A DNA stretch of 64,000 bases from Pseudomonas syringae CC1557 (GCF_000452705.1 NZ_CP007014.1:5424501-5488500); one strand, 5' to 3'; counted from the first letter of the stretch, positions 29,840 through 39,653 are shown. A program made the numbers and translations. Notes: generated from the letters alone by a model not told the origin.

Positions 29840-31759
29840 CTAGTTGAATGCGGGCGCGTGAGCCCAGTCGATTGCCTGGGCCGGCATTGGGCGGGCGAAC
29901 CAGTAGCCCTGGCCCAACTGGCAACCATTGCTCAGCAGAAATGACGCCTGGCTGGCGTGTTCGATACCTTCTGCCAGCACGCGCATGCCCAGGCTGGAGG
30001 CCAGCGCGATGACCGTCCGGACAATCGCGATATCATCATCGTCACCCGGCAGCCCGGCAACGAAGCCTTGATCGATCTTCAGTTTCTGTACCGGCATGCT
30101 CTTGAGCCGCAAGAGTGACGAGTAGCCCGTGCCGAAATCGTCGATGGCGAGGCTCAGGCCCAGTTCACGCAGCCGATGCAATTGTTCGATGGCCTGCTCG
30201 GGGTCCTCCATGACCGCGCTTTCAGTGACTTCCAGCTCAAGAAACGTCGGATCAAGCCCGGTATCGTTCAGCACCTGTGCCACTTGCCGATCCAGATCGC
30301 CCCGGCTGAACAGACGGCTGGACACGTTGACCGCAACGGACGCAATCGCAACGCCGGCCGCCAGCCAGGCCTGCATTTGCCGGCAGGCGGTATTCAGCAC
30401 CCAGGCGTCGATATCGACGATCAGCCCGTTCTGCTCGGCGATGGGGATGAAATCGCCCGGCGACACCATGCCGCGCGTCGGGTGCTGCCAGCGCACCAGC
30501 GCCTCGACAGCGCAAATGCGCCCGGTCACCAGGTCGTGAACCGGCTGGTAGAACACTCGTAGCTCTTCCTGCTCGATTGCCTGACGCAGTTCACTGGCCA
30601 GTTGCACCCTTTGTCGGGCTTGGGCGGTCAGTTCTTCGGTATACAGCGCAAAGCCTTCACGGCCGTCACTCTTGGCCTTGAACAGCGCCGAGTCGGCATT
30701 GCGCAACAACTGTTCGGCGGTCAGTGCGTCACCGGGAAACAGGCTGATGCCGATGCTCGCAGTGACAAACAGCTGATGCCCGGCAATGGCGTACGGCGCC
30801 TTGAAAGCGTTGATCACCTGCTGCGCAAGGGCGGCAGCATGAACCATCTGTGTACAGTTTTTGACCAGCAGCGCAAACTCATCGCCGCCCAGGCGCGAGA
30901 CCGTCAGGTTGCTGTTGGCCAGCCCCTTGAGGCGTTCGGCAACTGCCTTGAGTACCTCGTCGCCGATGTTATGGCCAAGGCTGTCGTTGATGTTTCTGAA
31001 GTTATCCAGATCCAACAGCAACAACGCACAGCCGCGCCTGCTGGAGCGTGCCGAGGTCAGCGCCTGGCTGATACGGTCGGTCAACAGCAGACGGTTCGGC
31101 AATTCGGTCAGCGCGTCGTAGTGTGCCAGTTGCGCCAGTTCCTGCTCGGAGCGCTTGATGGCCGTGATGTCGGAAAACACCGCCACGTAGTGCCTGGCTT
31201 TCCCGTCTTCCCCCTTGATGCTGCGGATGGTTTGCCACTGCGGGTAGATCTCGCCGCTTTTGCGCCGATTCCAGATCTCGCCGCTCCACTGACCGGCACT
31301 CAGCAGCGAGTGGTACATCTGCCGATAAAACTCGGGGCCATGCCGACCGGACTTGAACTTGCTGGGGTTGAAGCCCAGGACCTCTTCGGCCTGATAGCCG
31401 GTGATGTCGACAAAGGCGCGATTGACGTGGACGATACGCCCTGCGGCATCACTGACCAGCACACCTTCACGCGTGCTGTCGAATACCACCGCCGCGAGCA
31501 GCAGCCGGTCATAATCCTGCTGTTGCCGCTCAAACAGTGCCTCGCCGCCGACGATGCACTTCAATTTGTCACGTGCAATGAAGATCATGACGGCGCTGAG
31601 CAGCGCCCAGCTGCAACCGATCATCTGGTGCCCGAAGACCAGTTGCGCCGGGTCTTCGACCAAAAAAGGCAGCAGATAATGGCCGGTCACGAACCACAGA
31701 ATCGACAGCAGCCCATACAGGACGGCGGTTCGCAGTGCGCCACGGGAATAATCGGACAT
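29840..31759 (-). CDS. PAS-GGDEF-EAL c-di-GMP enzyme (PipA-like)
   Basis: 639 residues. Two membrane helices at about 11-62, a PAS domain at about 90-205, GGDEF at 291-295 (intact) and EAL at 419-421 with the rest of the phosphodiesterase site (VNVSS, ELEVTES, DDFGTGYSSL, KIDQGFV, AEGIE). Both active sites look complete, so either synthesis or breakdown of c-di-GMP is possible; phosphodiesterase activity is more likely by comparison with the P. aeruginosa protein at the same position between oscA and desA (PA0285, called PipA). The PAS domain suggests control by a small ligand or redox signal. Confidence 0.85.
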   Translation of the reverse strand: MSDYSRGALRTAVLYGLLSILWFVTGHYLLPFLVEDPAQLVFGHQMIGCSWALLSAVMIFIARDKLKCIVGGEALFERQQQDYDRLLLAAVVFDSTREGVLVSDAAGRIVHVNRAFVDITGYQAEEVLGFNPSKFKSGRHGPEFYRQMYHSLLSAGQWSGEIWNRRKSGEIYPQWQTIRSIKGEDGKARHYVAVFSDITAIKRSEQELAQLAHYDALTELPNRLLLTDRISQALTSARSSRRGCALLLLDLDNFRNINDSLGHNIGDEVLKAVAERLKGLANSNLTVSRLGGDEFALLVKNCTQMVHAAALAQQVINAFKAPYAIAGHQLFVTASIGISLFPGDALTAEQLLRNADSALFKAKSDGREGFALYTEELTAQARQRVQLASELRQAIEQEELRVFYQPVHDLVTGRICAVEALVRWQHPTRGMVSPGDFIPIAEQNGLIVDIDAWVLNTACRQMQAWLAAGVAIASVAVNVSSRLFSRGDLDRQVAQVLNDTGLDPTFLELEVTESAVMEDPEQAIEQLHRLRELGLSLAIDDFGTGYSSLLRLKSMPVQKLKIDQGFVAGLPGDDDDIAIVRTVIALASSLGMRVLAEGIEHASQASFLLSNGCQLGQGYWFARPMPAQAIDWAHAPAFN

Positions 31760-31913
31760 AAAAAACCAAGCCTGACGAAAGGTTTGGATTATAAAGCAAG
31801 AAACATCCTGCGACGCTTATCTGCAAGGGTGACTGGTTTTCTGTGCAATGTCAGTGATAATGCCACTGTAAATTTTTTCTTCACCGGTAATTTCTACGAG
31901 GGCCAAACAGCCT

Positions 31914-33098
31914 ATGTGGTACAACGGTTTGCTCGACCTCTCCGTCTGGCAGGTAATAGCAGTCACGCTGGTAATGACCCACGTGACGATTATTGGCGTC
32001 ACGGTCTATCTGCACCGCTATTCAGCGCACCGCTCGCTTGAACTCAATGCGGGGCTGAAGCACTTTTTCCGTTTCTGGCTGTGGCTGACCACTGCCCAGA
32101 ACACCCGCGAGTGGACAGCCATCCACCGCAAACATCACGCGAAATGCGAAACCGTCGACGACCCGCACAGCCCGGTCATCAAAGGCCTGTCCACGGTTCT
32201 GCGCAAAGGTGCGGAGCTGTATCGCGAAGAAGCACAAAATCAGGACACCCTGCGCATCTACGGCAAAAACTGCCCGGAAGACTGGATCGAGCGCAATCTG
32301 TACTCGCGCTACAAGCTGCTGGGTATCGCCCTGATGGCGGTGATCGATGTGGCGCTGTTCGGCGCCCTCGGCATCACGGTCTGGGCTGTGCAGATGATTT
32401 GGATTCCGTTCTGGGCGGCAGGTGTGGTCAACGGCCTTGGCCATGCAGTCGGCTATCGCAATTTCGAATGCCGTGACGCAGCGACCAATCTGGTGCCATG
32501 GGGCATCGTGATCGGCGGCGAAGAGCTGCACAACAATCACCACACCTACCCCAACTCGGCCAAGCTTTCCGTCAAGCCGTGGGAATTCGACATGGGCTGG
32601 GCGTGGATCAAGGTATTCAGCTTCCTGCGTCTGGCCAAGGTCCAGCGGGTTGCGCCTATCGCCCACCGCGTCGAAGGCAAGGGCAGCATGGACATGGACA
32701 CCGCCATGGCGATCCTCAACAACCGGTTTCAGATCATGGCGCAGTACCGCAAGCTGGTGATCGCGCCACTGGTTGCCCAGGAGCTGGGCAAGGCTGACGA
32801 ATCGGTGCGCCATCAGTTCCGTCGTGCCAAACGGCTGCTGTCGCGTGAGACCAGCCTGCTCGATGACAAGCACCACGTGCGTATCCAAACCATGCTGGAA
32901 CACAGCCACGCGCTGAAGGTGATCTATGAAAAACGCCTCGCGTTGCAGCAGATTTGGGCCAAGACCAGCAGCAATGGTCACGACATGTTGTCAGCCATGA
33001 AAGAGTGGATTCACGAAGCCGAAGCCAGTGGCATTCAGTCCCTGCGCGACTTCGCTGACCAGCTGAAAACCTACTCGCTGCGCCCTGCGCACGCCTGA
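31914..33098 (+). CDS. desA: DesA, aerobic phospholipid fatty-acid desaturase
   Basis: 394 residues, integral membrane di-iron desaturase. Three histidine boxes: HRYSAH (34-39), HRKHH (71-75) and HNNHH (206-210). Hydrophobic segments lie at about 10-30, 50-60, 135-155 and 160-178. Family knowledge: P. aeruginosa DesA inserts a delta-9 double bond into acyl chains of phospholipids when oxygen is present. The C-terminal third is helical and charged, unlike the membrane core. It diverges from the c-di-GMP gene and ends in a GC-rich terminator. Confidence 0.9.
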   Translation: MWYNGLLDLSVWQVIAVTLVMTHVTIIGVTVYLHRYSAHRSLELNAGLKHFFRFWLWLTTAQNTREWTAIHRKHHAKCETVDDPHSPVIKGLSTVLRKGAELYREEAQNQDTLRIYGKNCPEDWIERNLYSRYKLLGIALMAVIDVALFGALGITVWAVQMIWIPFWAAGVVNGLGHAVGYRNFECRDAATNLVPWGIVIGGEELHNNHHTYPNSAKLSVKPWEFDMGWAWIKVFSFLRLAKVQRVAPIAHRVEGKGSMDMDTAMAILNNRFQIMAQYRKLVIAPLVAQELGKADESVRHQFRRAKRLLSRETSLLDDKHHVRIQTMLEHSHALKVIYEKRLALQQIWAKTSSNGHDMLSAMKEWIHEAEASGIQSLRDFADQLKTYSLRPAHA

Positions 33099-33109
33099 TA
33101 CCGTTGATC

Positions 33110-33139
33110 GGCGCGCCCCTCCTGGGCGCGTCCGTTTTT
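33110..33139 (+). terminator. Rho-independent terminator of desA
   Basis: GCGCGCCC, loop, GGGCGCGT, then TCCGTTTTT. It begins 12 bases after the desA stop. Confidence 0.85.
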
Positions 33140-33230
33140 GAACTTCCCCCCGCTCAGCCTATCTCATCAACTTTCCCGGGAACTATGGGAAAGGGTTTGG
33201 CAGTGCCGCCAATGCTTGAGATGCATGCTC

Positions 33231-34229
33231 ATGGAAAAGCAGTCCCCTATCGCCTCATCCGGCGCACCGATCACAGATATGCCTGCAACCGCAGAAACCC
33301 TGTTAGCCCTGATGCACGCTCAGGCCGAAGTTGCACGCCTGAGCGAGCGCGAACAATTGTTCAGCTCTTTGCTGGTGAGTGTGAACGCTGTTCTGTGGGC
33401 GTTTGACTGGGAAACCCAGCATATGGTCTACGTCAGCCCGGCCTACGAGCGCATCTTCGGGCGGTCGGCGGGTTTGCTGCTGGCCGACTACGGCGAGTGG
33501 CGTGACAGCATCTACCCGGACGATCTCAACTACGCCGAACGCAGCCTGAGCGAAGTCATCGAGAAAGGCGCCATTGAAGATCGCGAGTACCGGATTATTC
33601 GTGCCGACGGCGAAGTCCGCTGGCTCAGCGACAAATGCTTCCTGAGCCATCGCGCCGACGCTAGTCAGCGCTTGATAGTAGTGGGCATCGCCGAAGACAT
33701 CACCGAGAAGAAGCACCTCGAAGATGAACTGCAACGCTTGGCAACCACCGACGTACTGACCCAGAGCAGCAACCGCCGTCACTTCTTCGAATGCGCCCAG
33801 CGCGAGTTCGAACTGGCGCGTCTGAACGGCACACCGCTGGCCTTTCTGTTGCTCGATATCGATGACTTCAAACTGGTGAACGACACCTACGGCCACCAGG
33901 AAGGCGATACGGTCTTGCAGCGTATCGCGGAGAGCGGCCGTTCGGCATTGAGGCGGGGTGATCTGTTCGGGCGCATTGGTGGCGAAGAATTCGCTGCGGT
34001 GTTCCCCGGCTGCGCACCGGAAATGGCCATGCAGATTGCCGAACGCCTGCAACGCGAGATCCAGCGTCAGAACTTCCAGGCCAGTGGCGTCACGTTCAGT
34101 ATTACTGCCAGCCAGGGCCTGACCAATCTTGGCCCGGACGACCAAAGCCTCGAATCGCTCTACGGCCGCGCCGACGCCGCGATGTATCAAGCCAAACGCC
34201 AAGGCAAGAACCAGATCGTACTGGCTTGA
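33231..34229 (+). CDS. PAS-GGDEF diguanylate cyclase
   Basis: 332 residues, no membrane helix, so probably cytoplasmic. A PAS/PAC fold at about 45-162 ends VVGIAEDITEKKHLED, then a GGDEF domain with GGEEF at 250-254 and an inhibitory I-site RRGD (241-244) exactly five residues before it. Active cyclase with product inhibition is therefore expected. ATG 33231 is chosen; upstream in-frame codons lie within the spacer after the desA terminator. P. aeruginosa PA0290 has the same layout. It is the second c-di-GMP gene in 5 kb. Confidence 0.87.
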   Translation: MEKQSPIASSGAPITDMPATAETLLALMHAQAEVARLSEREQLFSSLLVSVNAVLWAFDWETQHMVYVSPAYERIFGRSAGLLLADYGEWRDSIYPDDLNYAERSLSEVIEKGAIEDREYRIIRADGEVRWLSDKCFLSHRADASQRLIVVGIAEDITEKKHLEDELQRLATTDVLTQSSNRRHFFECAQREFELARLNGTPLAFLLLDIDDFKLVNDTYGHQEGDTVLQRIAESGRSALRRGDLFGRIGGEEFAAVFPGCAPEMAMQIAERLQREIQRQNFQASGVTFSITASQGLTNLGPDDQSLESLYGRADAAMYQAKRQGKNQIVLA

Positions 34230-34344
34230 AATGCTTTCCCTGATGAGGAAGAGCCCAGAACCCAAAGCCTGTGCTCAGCGTCATACACAAATCCAACTGC
34301 ACTAACCCAGGAAAACGGGCCCCGGATCGCGATAGCTCTCGCCC

Positions 34345-34415
34345 CGCGCATAGTAGCGAAAGTGTTCTCCCGGACGCCTCTCGTTCCTTACGCTCCGCGT
34401 TGGCACGAGAGTCAG
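34345..34415. repeat. Diverged GC-rich intergenic repeat
   Basis: Contains CTCCCGGACGCCTCTCGTTCCTTACGCTCCGCG and GGCACGAG, pieces similar to the fold-back repeats at 12626 and 16910 but rearranged. It lies between the convergent cyclase and HDOD genes. Boundaries are approximate. Confidence 0.45.
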
Positions 34416-34423
34416 TCAGTTTT

Positions 34424-35815
34424 TTACTTCTCGGGGGAACCCTGAACAGCGCCGGCCGGGTCCTCAATCTCAGCAGGCTCTTCGGCTGGCGATTCAGGTG
34501 TCATATCGAGCAGGTCGGGCCCGCCTTCCTCCTCTGCCGCCTGAGCAGCATCAGGCTCGACCGCAACCGGCCTCAGCAGACTCGGATCGGTCACACCGGT
34601 CAGCTTCTTGCGCAGCCGCTGCAAATCACCCACGCTCAGCTTCAACAGCTTGGCCGACTTGGTCTTGACCAGCTCAGTGACACTCTCCTCCTCGCCTAAC
34701 CGCGCCATCTGCCCCGCCAGGTTCATCGTCAGTACTTCGCGCGTGTAGATGCCGGTGTTGTACTGATACACCGCAGCGATCAACTCACGCAGTTCCAGCG
34801 GCAAGCGCCAGCGGGTGCGCAACGCCGAACCGAATGCGGCGGAATACTGCTCCAGAGCGTGTTTGATGACCTGCTCGTTCAGCTCGCCACCGGCCAGCAG
34901 CCATTCCTGCAGGCAACCCAATACCGCCAGATCGCCCAGCGATTGCAGCAGCCCGGCGCAAAAACAGCGCTCCACATCCAGTTCCAGCATGCCGCCCAGA
35001 ATGCGCGCGTAGTCGGCGGTGCGCTGCGACATGGCCCACAGCTCACTGGCCTGCGCCAGCAACGCATCGTCGGTGAGTACAGCCATGCGTTTTTTGGCCA
35101 GCCCCGAAGCAATGTTTGCGCCCTGCACCGGCCCCAGAACGGCCAAAGCCCCGGCCAGCGACTGAATCGGCTTGCCCAGATGCTGGGCAGCGCTGTTAGC
35201 GGCGGCAACCAAAACGGCGGTGATGTGCGGATCATTGCGCAGCTCCTGTTCCAGCAACACTGGATCAGTGCCGCCCGGCGTCTGACTGAGCTTTATCGCC
35301 GTCGCGACATCGACGTACAGCGGCGCACCGTCCGCAATATCACGACGCTTGTCGAGAAACGCAGTCAGGGTCAGCCCAGGCGCCAGCGCTGGCACCTCGC
35401 CCGGAGCCGGAGCGCGATGCTCCAGCAGCAGCCCTTCCAGGCGATGGCGCAAACCCTCGGTGTTCAGCGGCTTGGTCAGGTAGGCGGTCGGTGCCAGCGG
35501 CACGACCTCGCGTACGCTGGCGCTGTCGTTGCGGTTGCTTAGCAGAATGAAAGGGATGGCGGGCTGACGACGCAGGTTGCGAACACCGCGCAGCAGGCTC
35601 AGCCCATCAATACCCGGCAGCTCGCGCGAGGCGATGACCAGATCAGGAAGATGCTTCTTCATCCACTCGACAGCCTGCTTGCCATCGGTGCACATCTCCA
35701 GTTCGACATCCGCACGCACACCCAGCACCAGATCACTCAGCGTCTCGCGGACCCAAGGGTCAGACTCAGCAATCAATACGCGAGGAACCGCGGGCAAAAC
35801 TACAGCAGTCATCAT
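34424..35815 (-). CDS. HDOD protein with degenerate response-regulator receiver
   Basis: 463 residues. A receiver-like domain spans about 11-130, but the phospho-acceptor position is Ser63 (DLVIASRELPG, where Asp is expected), although the acidic pocket (E17, D19), S93 and K115 (YLTKP) remain. An HDOD domain follows at about 155-355, then a Pro/Glu-rich acidic tail. HDOD proteins lack phosphohydrolase activity and act as signalling adaptors, often with c-di-GMP networks. The receiver cannot be phosphorylated in the usual way. ATG 35815 follows GGAGAG. It faces the diguanylate cyclase gene. Cytoplasmic. Confidence 0.85.
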   Translation of the reverse strand: MMTAVVLPAVPRVLIAESDPWVRETLSDLVLGVRADVELEMCTDGKQAVEWMKKHLPDLVIASRELPGIDGLSLLRGVRNLRRQPAIPFILLSNRNDSASVREVVPLAPTAYLTKPLNTEGLRHRLEGLLLEHRAPAPGEVPALAPGLTLTAFLDKRRDIADGAPLYVDVATAIKLSQTPGGTDPVLLEQELRNDPHITAVLVAAANSAAQHLGKPIQSLAGALAVLGPVQGANIASGLAKKRMAVLTDDALLAQASELWAMSQRTADYARILGGMLELDVERCFCAGLLQSLGDLAVLGCLQEWLLAGGELNEQVIKHALEQYSAAFGSALRTRWRLPLELRELIAAVYQYNTGIYTREVLTMNLAGQMARLGEEESVTELVKTKSAKLLKLSVGDLQRLRKKLTGVTDPSLLRPVAVEPDAAQAAEEEGGPDLLDMTPESPAEEPAEIEDPAGAVQGSPEK

Positions 35816-35898
35816 GACTCTCCGATGTCGATGCGCTCACCTTAGCCAATGCAATCGTCCGTACATAGCCAAAACAGCGAAATACCTTGCTCCAGACG

Positions 35899-35928
35899 AA
35901 AAAAAACCCGTCGAAACGGGCTTTTTTT
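35899..35928 (-). terminator. Rho-independent terminator downstream of gabT
   Basis: Stem GCCCGT/ACGGGC with loop TTCG, flanked by A- and T-tracts. It lies about 45 bases after the gabT stop and upstream of the HDOD gene, separating the two transcription units. Confidence 0.88.
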
Positions 35929-35971
35929 GTCTGTTTGGTCACAAATTAATCAATTCGTGACTTCACACTTT

Positions 35972-37252
35972 TCAGACGATTTCAGCAAAACATTCGTCGA
36001 GAATCGCCAGACCACGGTTCAGCAATTCATCTTCGGCGGTCAGCGGTACAAGCACCCGCAACACGTTGCCGTAAGTGCCGCACGACAGCAGGATCAGCCC
36101 CTTGTCACGCGCTTTCGCCACGACCTGCGCGACCGCTGCAGCGTTAGGCTTGTGCGAGTCGCCGTCTTCGAACAGCTCGACAGCGATCATCGCGCCCAGC
36201 GCACGCACTTCACCGATGACCGGGTACTTGGCCTGCATCGCCTTGAGCGACGTCACCAGGTGTTCGCCGAGTGCCTTGCAGCGCTCCAGCAGATGCTCTT
36301 CTTCAAAGATATCCAGAACCGCCAGTGCCGCCGCACAGGCTACCGGGCTGCCGGCATAGGTGCCGCCCAGGCCACCGGGTGCGATGGCGTCCATGTACTC
36401 GGCCTTGCCGCATACGCCCGCCAGCGGGAAACCGCCAGCAATGGACTTGGCAAACGTGGTCAGGTCGGCAGCAACGCCCATCTGCTCCATGGCGAAGAAG
36501 GTGCCAGTACGGCCAGCGCCAGTCTGCACTTCATCAGCGATCAGCAGGATGCCGTGCTTGTCGCACAGCTCGCGCAGACGCTTCATGAACGCCTTCGGCG
36601 CCACGTAGAAACCACCCTCGCCCTGCACCGGCTCGATGATGATTGCAGCGATGTCCTTTGGCTCGGCATCGTTCTTGAAGATGCGCTCGATGCTGGCGAT
36701 GGAATCGTCAACGCTCACGCCATGCAGCTCGCATGGGTACAGCGCGCGGAAGATACCGCCCGGCATCAAGCCCATGCCAGCCGAGTAAGGCACCACCTTG
36801 CCAGTCAGACCGAGGGTCATCATGGTCCGGCCGTGGTAAGCGCCGGTGAATGCAATCACACCGGCACGGCCAGTGGCCGCACGGGCGATCTTCACGGCGT
36901 TTTCCACCGCTTCGGAACCGGTGGTCACCAGCAGGGTTTTCTTCTCGAAATCACCCGGGACCTTGGCGTTGACCTTTTCGCACAGCTCGACGTATGGCTC
37001 GTAAGCCAGCACCTGGAAGCAGGTGTGGGTCAGCTTGGTCAGCTGCTCTTGCACCGCTGCAACGATTTTCGGGTGCAGGTGGCCAGTGTTCAGCACAGCA
37101 ATGCCGCCGGCGAAGTCAATGAATTCACGACCTTCTACGTCGGTCACAGTCGCGTTCTTCGCCGAAGCAGCGAAGATCGGGTGGATCTGCCCAACGCCGC
37201 GCGGGACGGCAGCATGGCGGCGTTGCATCAGGGAGTCGTTAGTCTTGCTCAT
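35972..37252 (-). CDS. gabT: 4-aminobutyrate aminotransferase
   Basis: 426 residues, class III PLP aminotransferase. It converts GABA plus 2-oxoglutarate to succinate semialdehyde plus glutamate. Visible: GGIAVLNTGH, VTTGSEAVENAVKIAR, GAYHGRTMMTLGLTG, the PLP Asp in LLIADEVQTGAGRTG, and the Schiff-base Lys in TFAKSIAGGFPLAG. ATG 37252 has GAGGAA upstream. It is downstream of gabD in a probable operon, separated by about 190 bases. Plant apoplast is rich in GABA, which fits a leaf pathogen. Confidence 0.96.
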   Translation of the reverse strand: MSKTNDSLMQRRHAAVPRGVGQIHPIFAASAKNATVTDVEGREFIDFAGGIAVLNTGHLHPKIVAAVQEQLTKLTHTCFQVLAYEPYVELCEKVNAKVPGDFEKKTLLVTTGSEAVENAVKIARAATGRAGVIAFTGAYHGRTMMTLGLTGKVVPYSAGMGLMPGGIFRALYPCELHGVSVDDSIASIERIFKNDAEPKDIAAIIIEPVQGEGGFYVAPKAFMKRLRELCDKHGILLIADEVQTGAGRTGTFFAMEQMGVAADLTTFAKSIAGGFPLAGVCGKAEYMDAIAPGGLGGTYAGSPVACAAALAVLDIFEEEHLLERCKALGEHLVTSLKAMQAKYPVIGEVRALGAMIAVELFEDGDSHKPNAAAVAQVVAKARDKGLILLSCGTYGNVLRVLVPLTAEDELLNRGLAILDECFAEIV

Positions 37253-37446
37253 GTATTCCTCATTCGCCGCTCATCGGTCGGCGTGGCTCAAGGATCAAGC
37301 GGGCTGGATCAACTGCGGCAGCATACGATGATCGACTGCTGCAGCCTTCAGGCCACCAAGAAACTGCTGTGCTGCAAAAAGCCGATGACACGTCGCTCTC
37401 GCGCGCCATCGGCTGCAATACCCCTGCGTCAGTCAGACCAATTCGA

Positions 37447-38889
37447 TCAAACCGACAGGCAGAGGTATTTGATTTCCAGATAATCTTCGATGCCGTACTT
37501 GGAGCCTTCACGGCCCAGACCCGAAGACTTGATACCGCCGAACGGTGCCAGTTCGTTGGAGATCAGGCCGGTGTTTATACCCACCATGCCATATTCCAGC
37601 GCCTCGGCAACCCGGAACACGCGGCTCATGTTCTGCGCATAGAAGTACGACGCCAGACCGAACTCGGTGTCGTTGGCCAGCGCAATCGCCTCAGCCTCAT
37701 CCTTGAAGCGGAACAGCGGTGCCAGCGGGCCAAAGGTTTCTTCCCTGGCGACGGCTGCATCTTTCGACACATTGACCAGAATGGTAGGTTCGAAGAAAGA
37801 ACCTTCCAGACTGTTGCCGCCGGTCAGCACGGTCGCGCCTTTGCTGACCGCATCGGCGATGTGTTCCTTGACCTTGGCCACCGCCTTGTCGTCGATCAGC
37901 GGGCCGGTGGTGATGCCGTCTTCCAGACCGTTACCGATCTTCAGCTTGCCGACCGCCGCCTTGAGCTTCTCGGCGAACGCGTCATACACCGCGTCCTGCA
38001 CATAGATGCGGTTGGCGCAGACGCAGGTCTGGCCGTTGTTGCGGTACTTGGAGATCATCGCGCCTTCGACCGCCTTGTCGAGATCGGCATCGTCGAACAC
38101 GATGAAAGGCGCGTTACCGCCCAACTCCAGCGACACTTTCTTGATGTCCTTGGCGCATTCAGCCATCAACTGGCGACCAATCTCGGTCGAGCCCGTGAAC
38201 GACAACTTACGCACAATCGGGTTGCCGGTCAGTTCGCTGCCGATATCGCCAGCGCTGCCAGTCACGACGCTGAACACACCGGCCGGAATACCCGCACGCT
38301 CGGCCAATTCAGCCAGCGCCAGTGCCGAAAATGGCGTTTGCGACGCAGGCTTGAGCACCATGGTGCAACCCGCAGCCAACGCAGGACCGGCCTTGCGGGT
38401 GATCATCGCTGCCGGGAAATTCCACGGCGTAATCGCCGCCGTCACACCGATCGGCTGCTTGAGCACGATCAGGCGCTTGTCCGGCTGGTGACCAGGAATC
38501 ACATCGCCATAGACGCGCTTGGCTTCTTCAGCGAACCACTCGATAAACGACGCCGCATAGGTAATCTCGCCCTTGGCCTCGGCCAGTGGCTTGCCCTGCT
38601 CCAGAGTCATCAGCAGCCCCAGGTCGTCCTGGTTCTCGATCATCAGTTCGAACCAACGACGCAGCTTGTTGCCACGCTCTTTCGCCGTCAGCGCACGCCA
38701 GGCTGGCAGCGCCTTGTCAGCCGCCTCGATCGCCCGACGCGTCTCGGCCGCGCCCATTTTCGGCACAGTGCCGAGGATTTCGTTGGTCGCAGGGTTATTG
38801 ACCTTGATCGACTGACCACCGTCCGCGTCCAGCCACTGACCGTTGATGTAGGCTTGCTGGCGGAACAGAGTGGAATCTTTAAGCTGCAT
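37447..38889 (-). CDS. gabD: Succinate-semialdehyde dehydrogenase (NADP+)
   Basis: 480 residues, aldehyde dehydrogenase family. Catalytic Cys in GQTCVCANRIYVQ, catalytic Glu in LELGGNAPFIVFDDAD, the NAD(P) motif FTGSTEIGRQLM and the C-terminal GLGREGSKYGIEDYLEIKYLC. It oxidises succinate semialdehyde from GabT to succinate. ATG 38889 follows AGGAGG; a slightly longer reading from 38910 is not supported by a ribosome site. Confidence 0.96.
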   Translation of the reverse strand: MQLKDSTLFRQQAYINGQWLDADGGQSIKVNNPATNEILGTVPKMGAAETRRAIEAADKALPAWRALTAKERGNKLRRWFELMIENQDDLGLLMTLEQGKPLAEAKGEITYAASFIEWFAEEAKRVYGDVIPGHQPDKRLIVLKQPIGVTAAITPWNFPAAMITRKAGPALAAGCTMVLKPASQTPFSALALAELAERAGIPAGVFSVVTGSAGDIGSELTGNPIVRKLSFTGSTEIGRQLMAECAKDIKKVSLELGGNAPFIVFDDADLDKAVEGAMISKYRNNGQTCVCANRIYVQDAVYDAFAEKLKAAVGKLKIGNGLEDGITTGPLIDDKAVAKVKEHIADAVSKGATVLTGGNSLEGSFFEPTILVNVSKDAAVAREETFGPLAPLFRFKDEAEAIALANDTEFGLASYFYAQNMSRVFRVAEALEYGMVGINTGLISNELAPFGGIKSSGLGREGSKYGIEDYLEIKYLCLSV

Positions 38890-39032
38890 GTCGGGCCTCC
38901 TAAAAAGCACCGCACGAAGGCGGAGCTAACAATTGAATATCGATGCACCCCGTTTGGAAGCCATCGTCAGGAAAACATTCCATCGGGTTCCAGCGATGCG
39001 CAACGCATAAAAGCAGGAAGACCGAACAAGAG

Positions 39033-39050
39033 CGTTTGAAATCTCAAACG
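39033..39050. promoter_or_regulatory. Inverted repeat upstream of gabD (possible operator)
   Basis: CGTTTGA-AATC-TCAAACG, a perfect 7-bp dyad, 144 bases upstream of the gabD start in a 338-base gap. The rest of the gap shows only AT-rich promoter-like DNA. No regulator is known to me for this exact site. Confidence 0.4.
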
Positions 39051-39227
39051 AATCCTAGGCATTGCGGGGGCAAAGGACAATAGCCCGTTCGAAAAAAAGA
39101 ACGGCTGAACATTCGACTGTTTTTTTGCATCCGCGCTAAGCTGGGTTACGCCGGTGAAGTCACCCAGCCTGACTGACACGGATTTTTGTAGATTCTTAAT
39201 GCGGTTACTGACGACTCGAAGGCAAAA

Positions 39228-39581
39228 ATGACGCAATCCCAGAGTTTCACGATACTGCTCTTCTCCTACGGCACCTTGCAGGACAAGGCTGTACAGCTGG
39301 CCAACTTCGGCCGGGAACTGACCGGCCAGGCCGATCAGATGATCGGCTACAAGCAGTCTTACGTTGAAATCACCGATCCGCAGGTGCTTGCCGAGAGCGG
39401 CAAGACGCATCACCCGATCATCAGCCCCAGTGCGGACCTGAACGACACCGTATCAGGCGCTGTTTACCAGATAACCCCGCAAGAACTGGCAGCGGCAGAC
39501 GCCTATGAAGTTTCAGACTACAAGCGCATCGCCGTAGGGCTCGCCTCAGGCCTGACCGCTTGGGTCTACGTCGAGGCATGA
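39228..39581 (+). CDS. Gamma-glutamylcyclotransferase-like (AIG2/GGACT) protein
   Basis: 117 residues. It opens with the fold's substrate-binding loop LFSYGTLQD and has the catalytic-type acidic residue in AADAYEVSDYKR; the C-terminal WVYV strand closes the fold. Family members act on gamma-glutamyl amines or peptides in the cytoplasm; the true substrate is unknown. ATG 39228 has GAAGG upstream. It diverges from gabD. Confidence 0.8.
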   Translation: MTQSQSFTILLFSYGTLQDKAVQLANFGRELTGQADQMIGYKQSYVEITDPQVLAESGKTHHPIISPSADLNDTVSGAVYQITPQELAAADAYEVSDYKRIAVGLASGLTAWVYVEA

Positions 39582-39653
39582 CCGTAAAGGGTTTGCGGAC
39601 CGGCGCTTAGGCTAATTGTCCGGGCGCAGGCCTTTTCAAATGCAATCGGTTTA

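Noticed and set aside
37369..39039. 556-codon plus-strand frame opposite gabD
   Set aside because: GabD on the other strand is certain; this frame has no recognisable motif.
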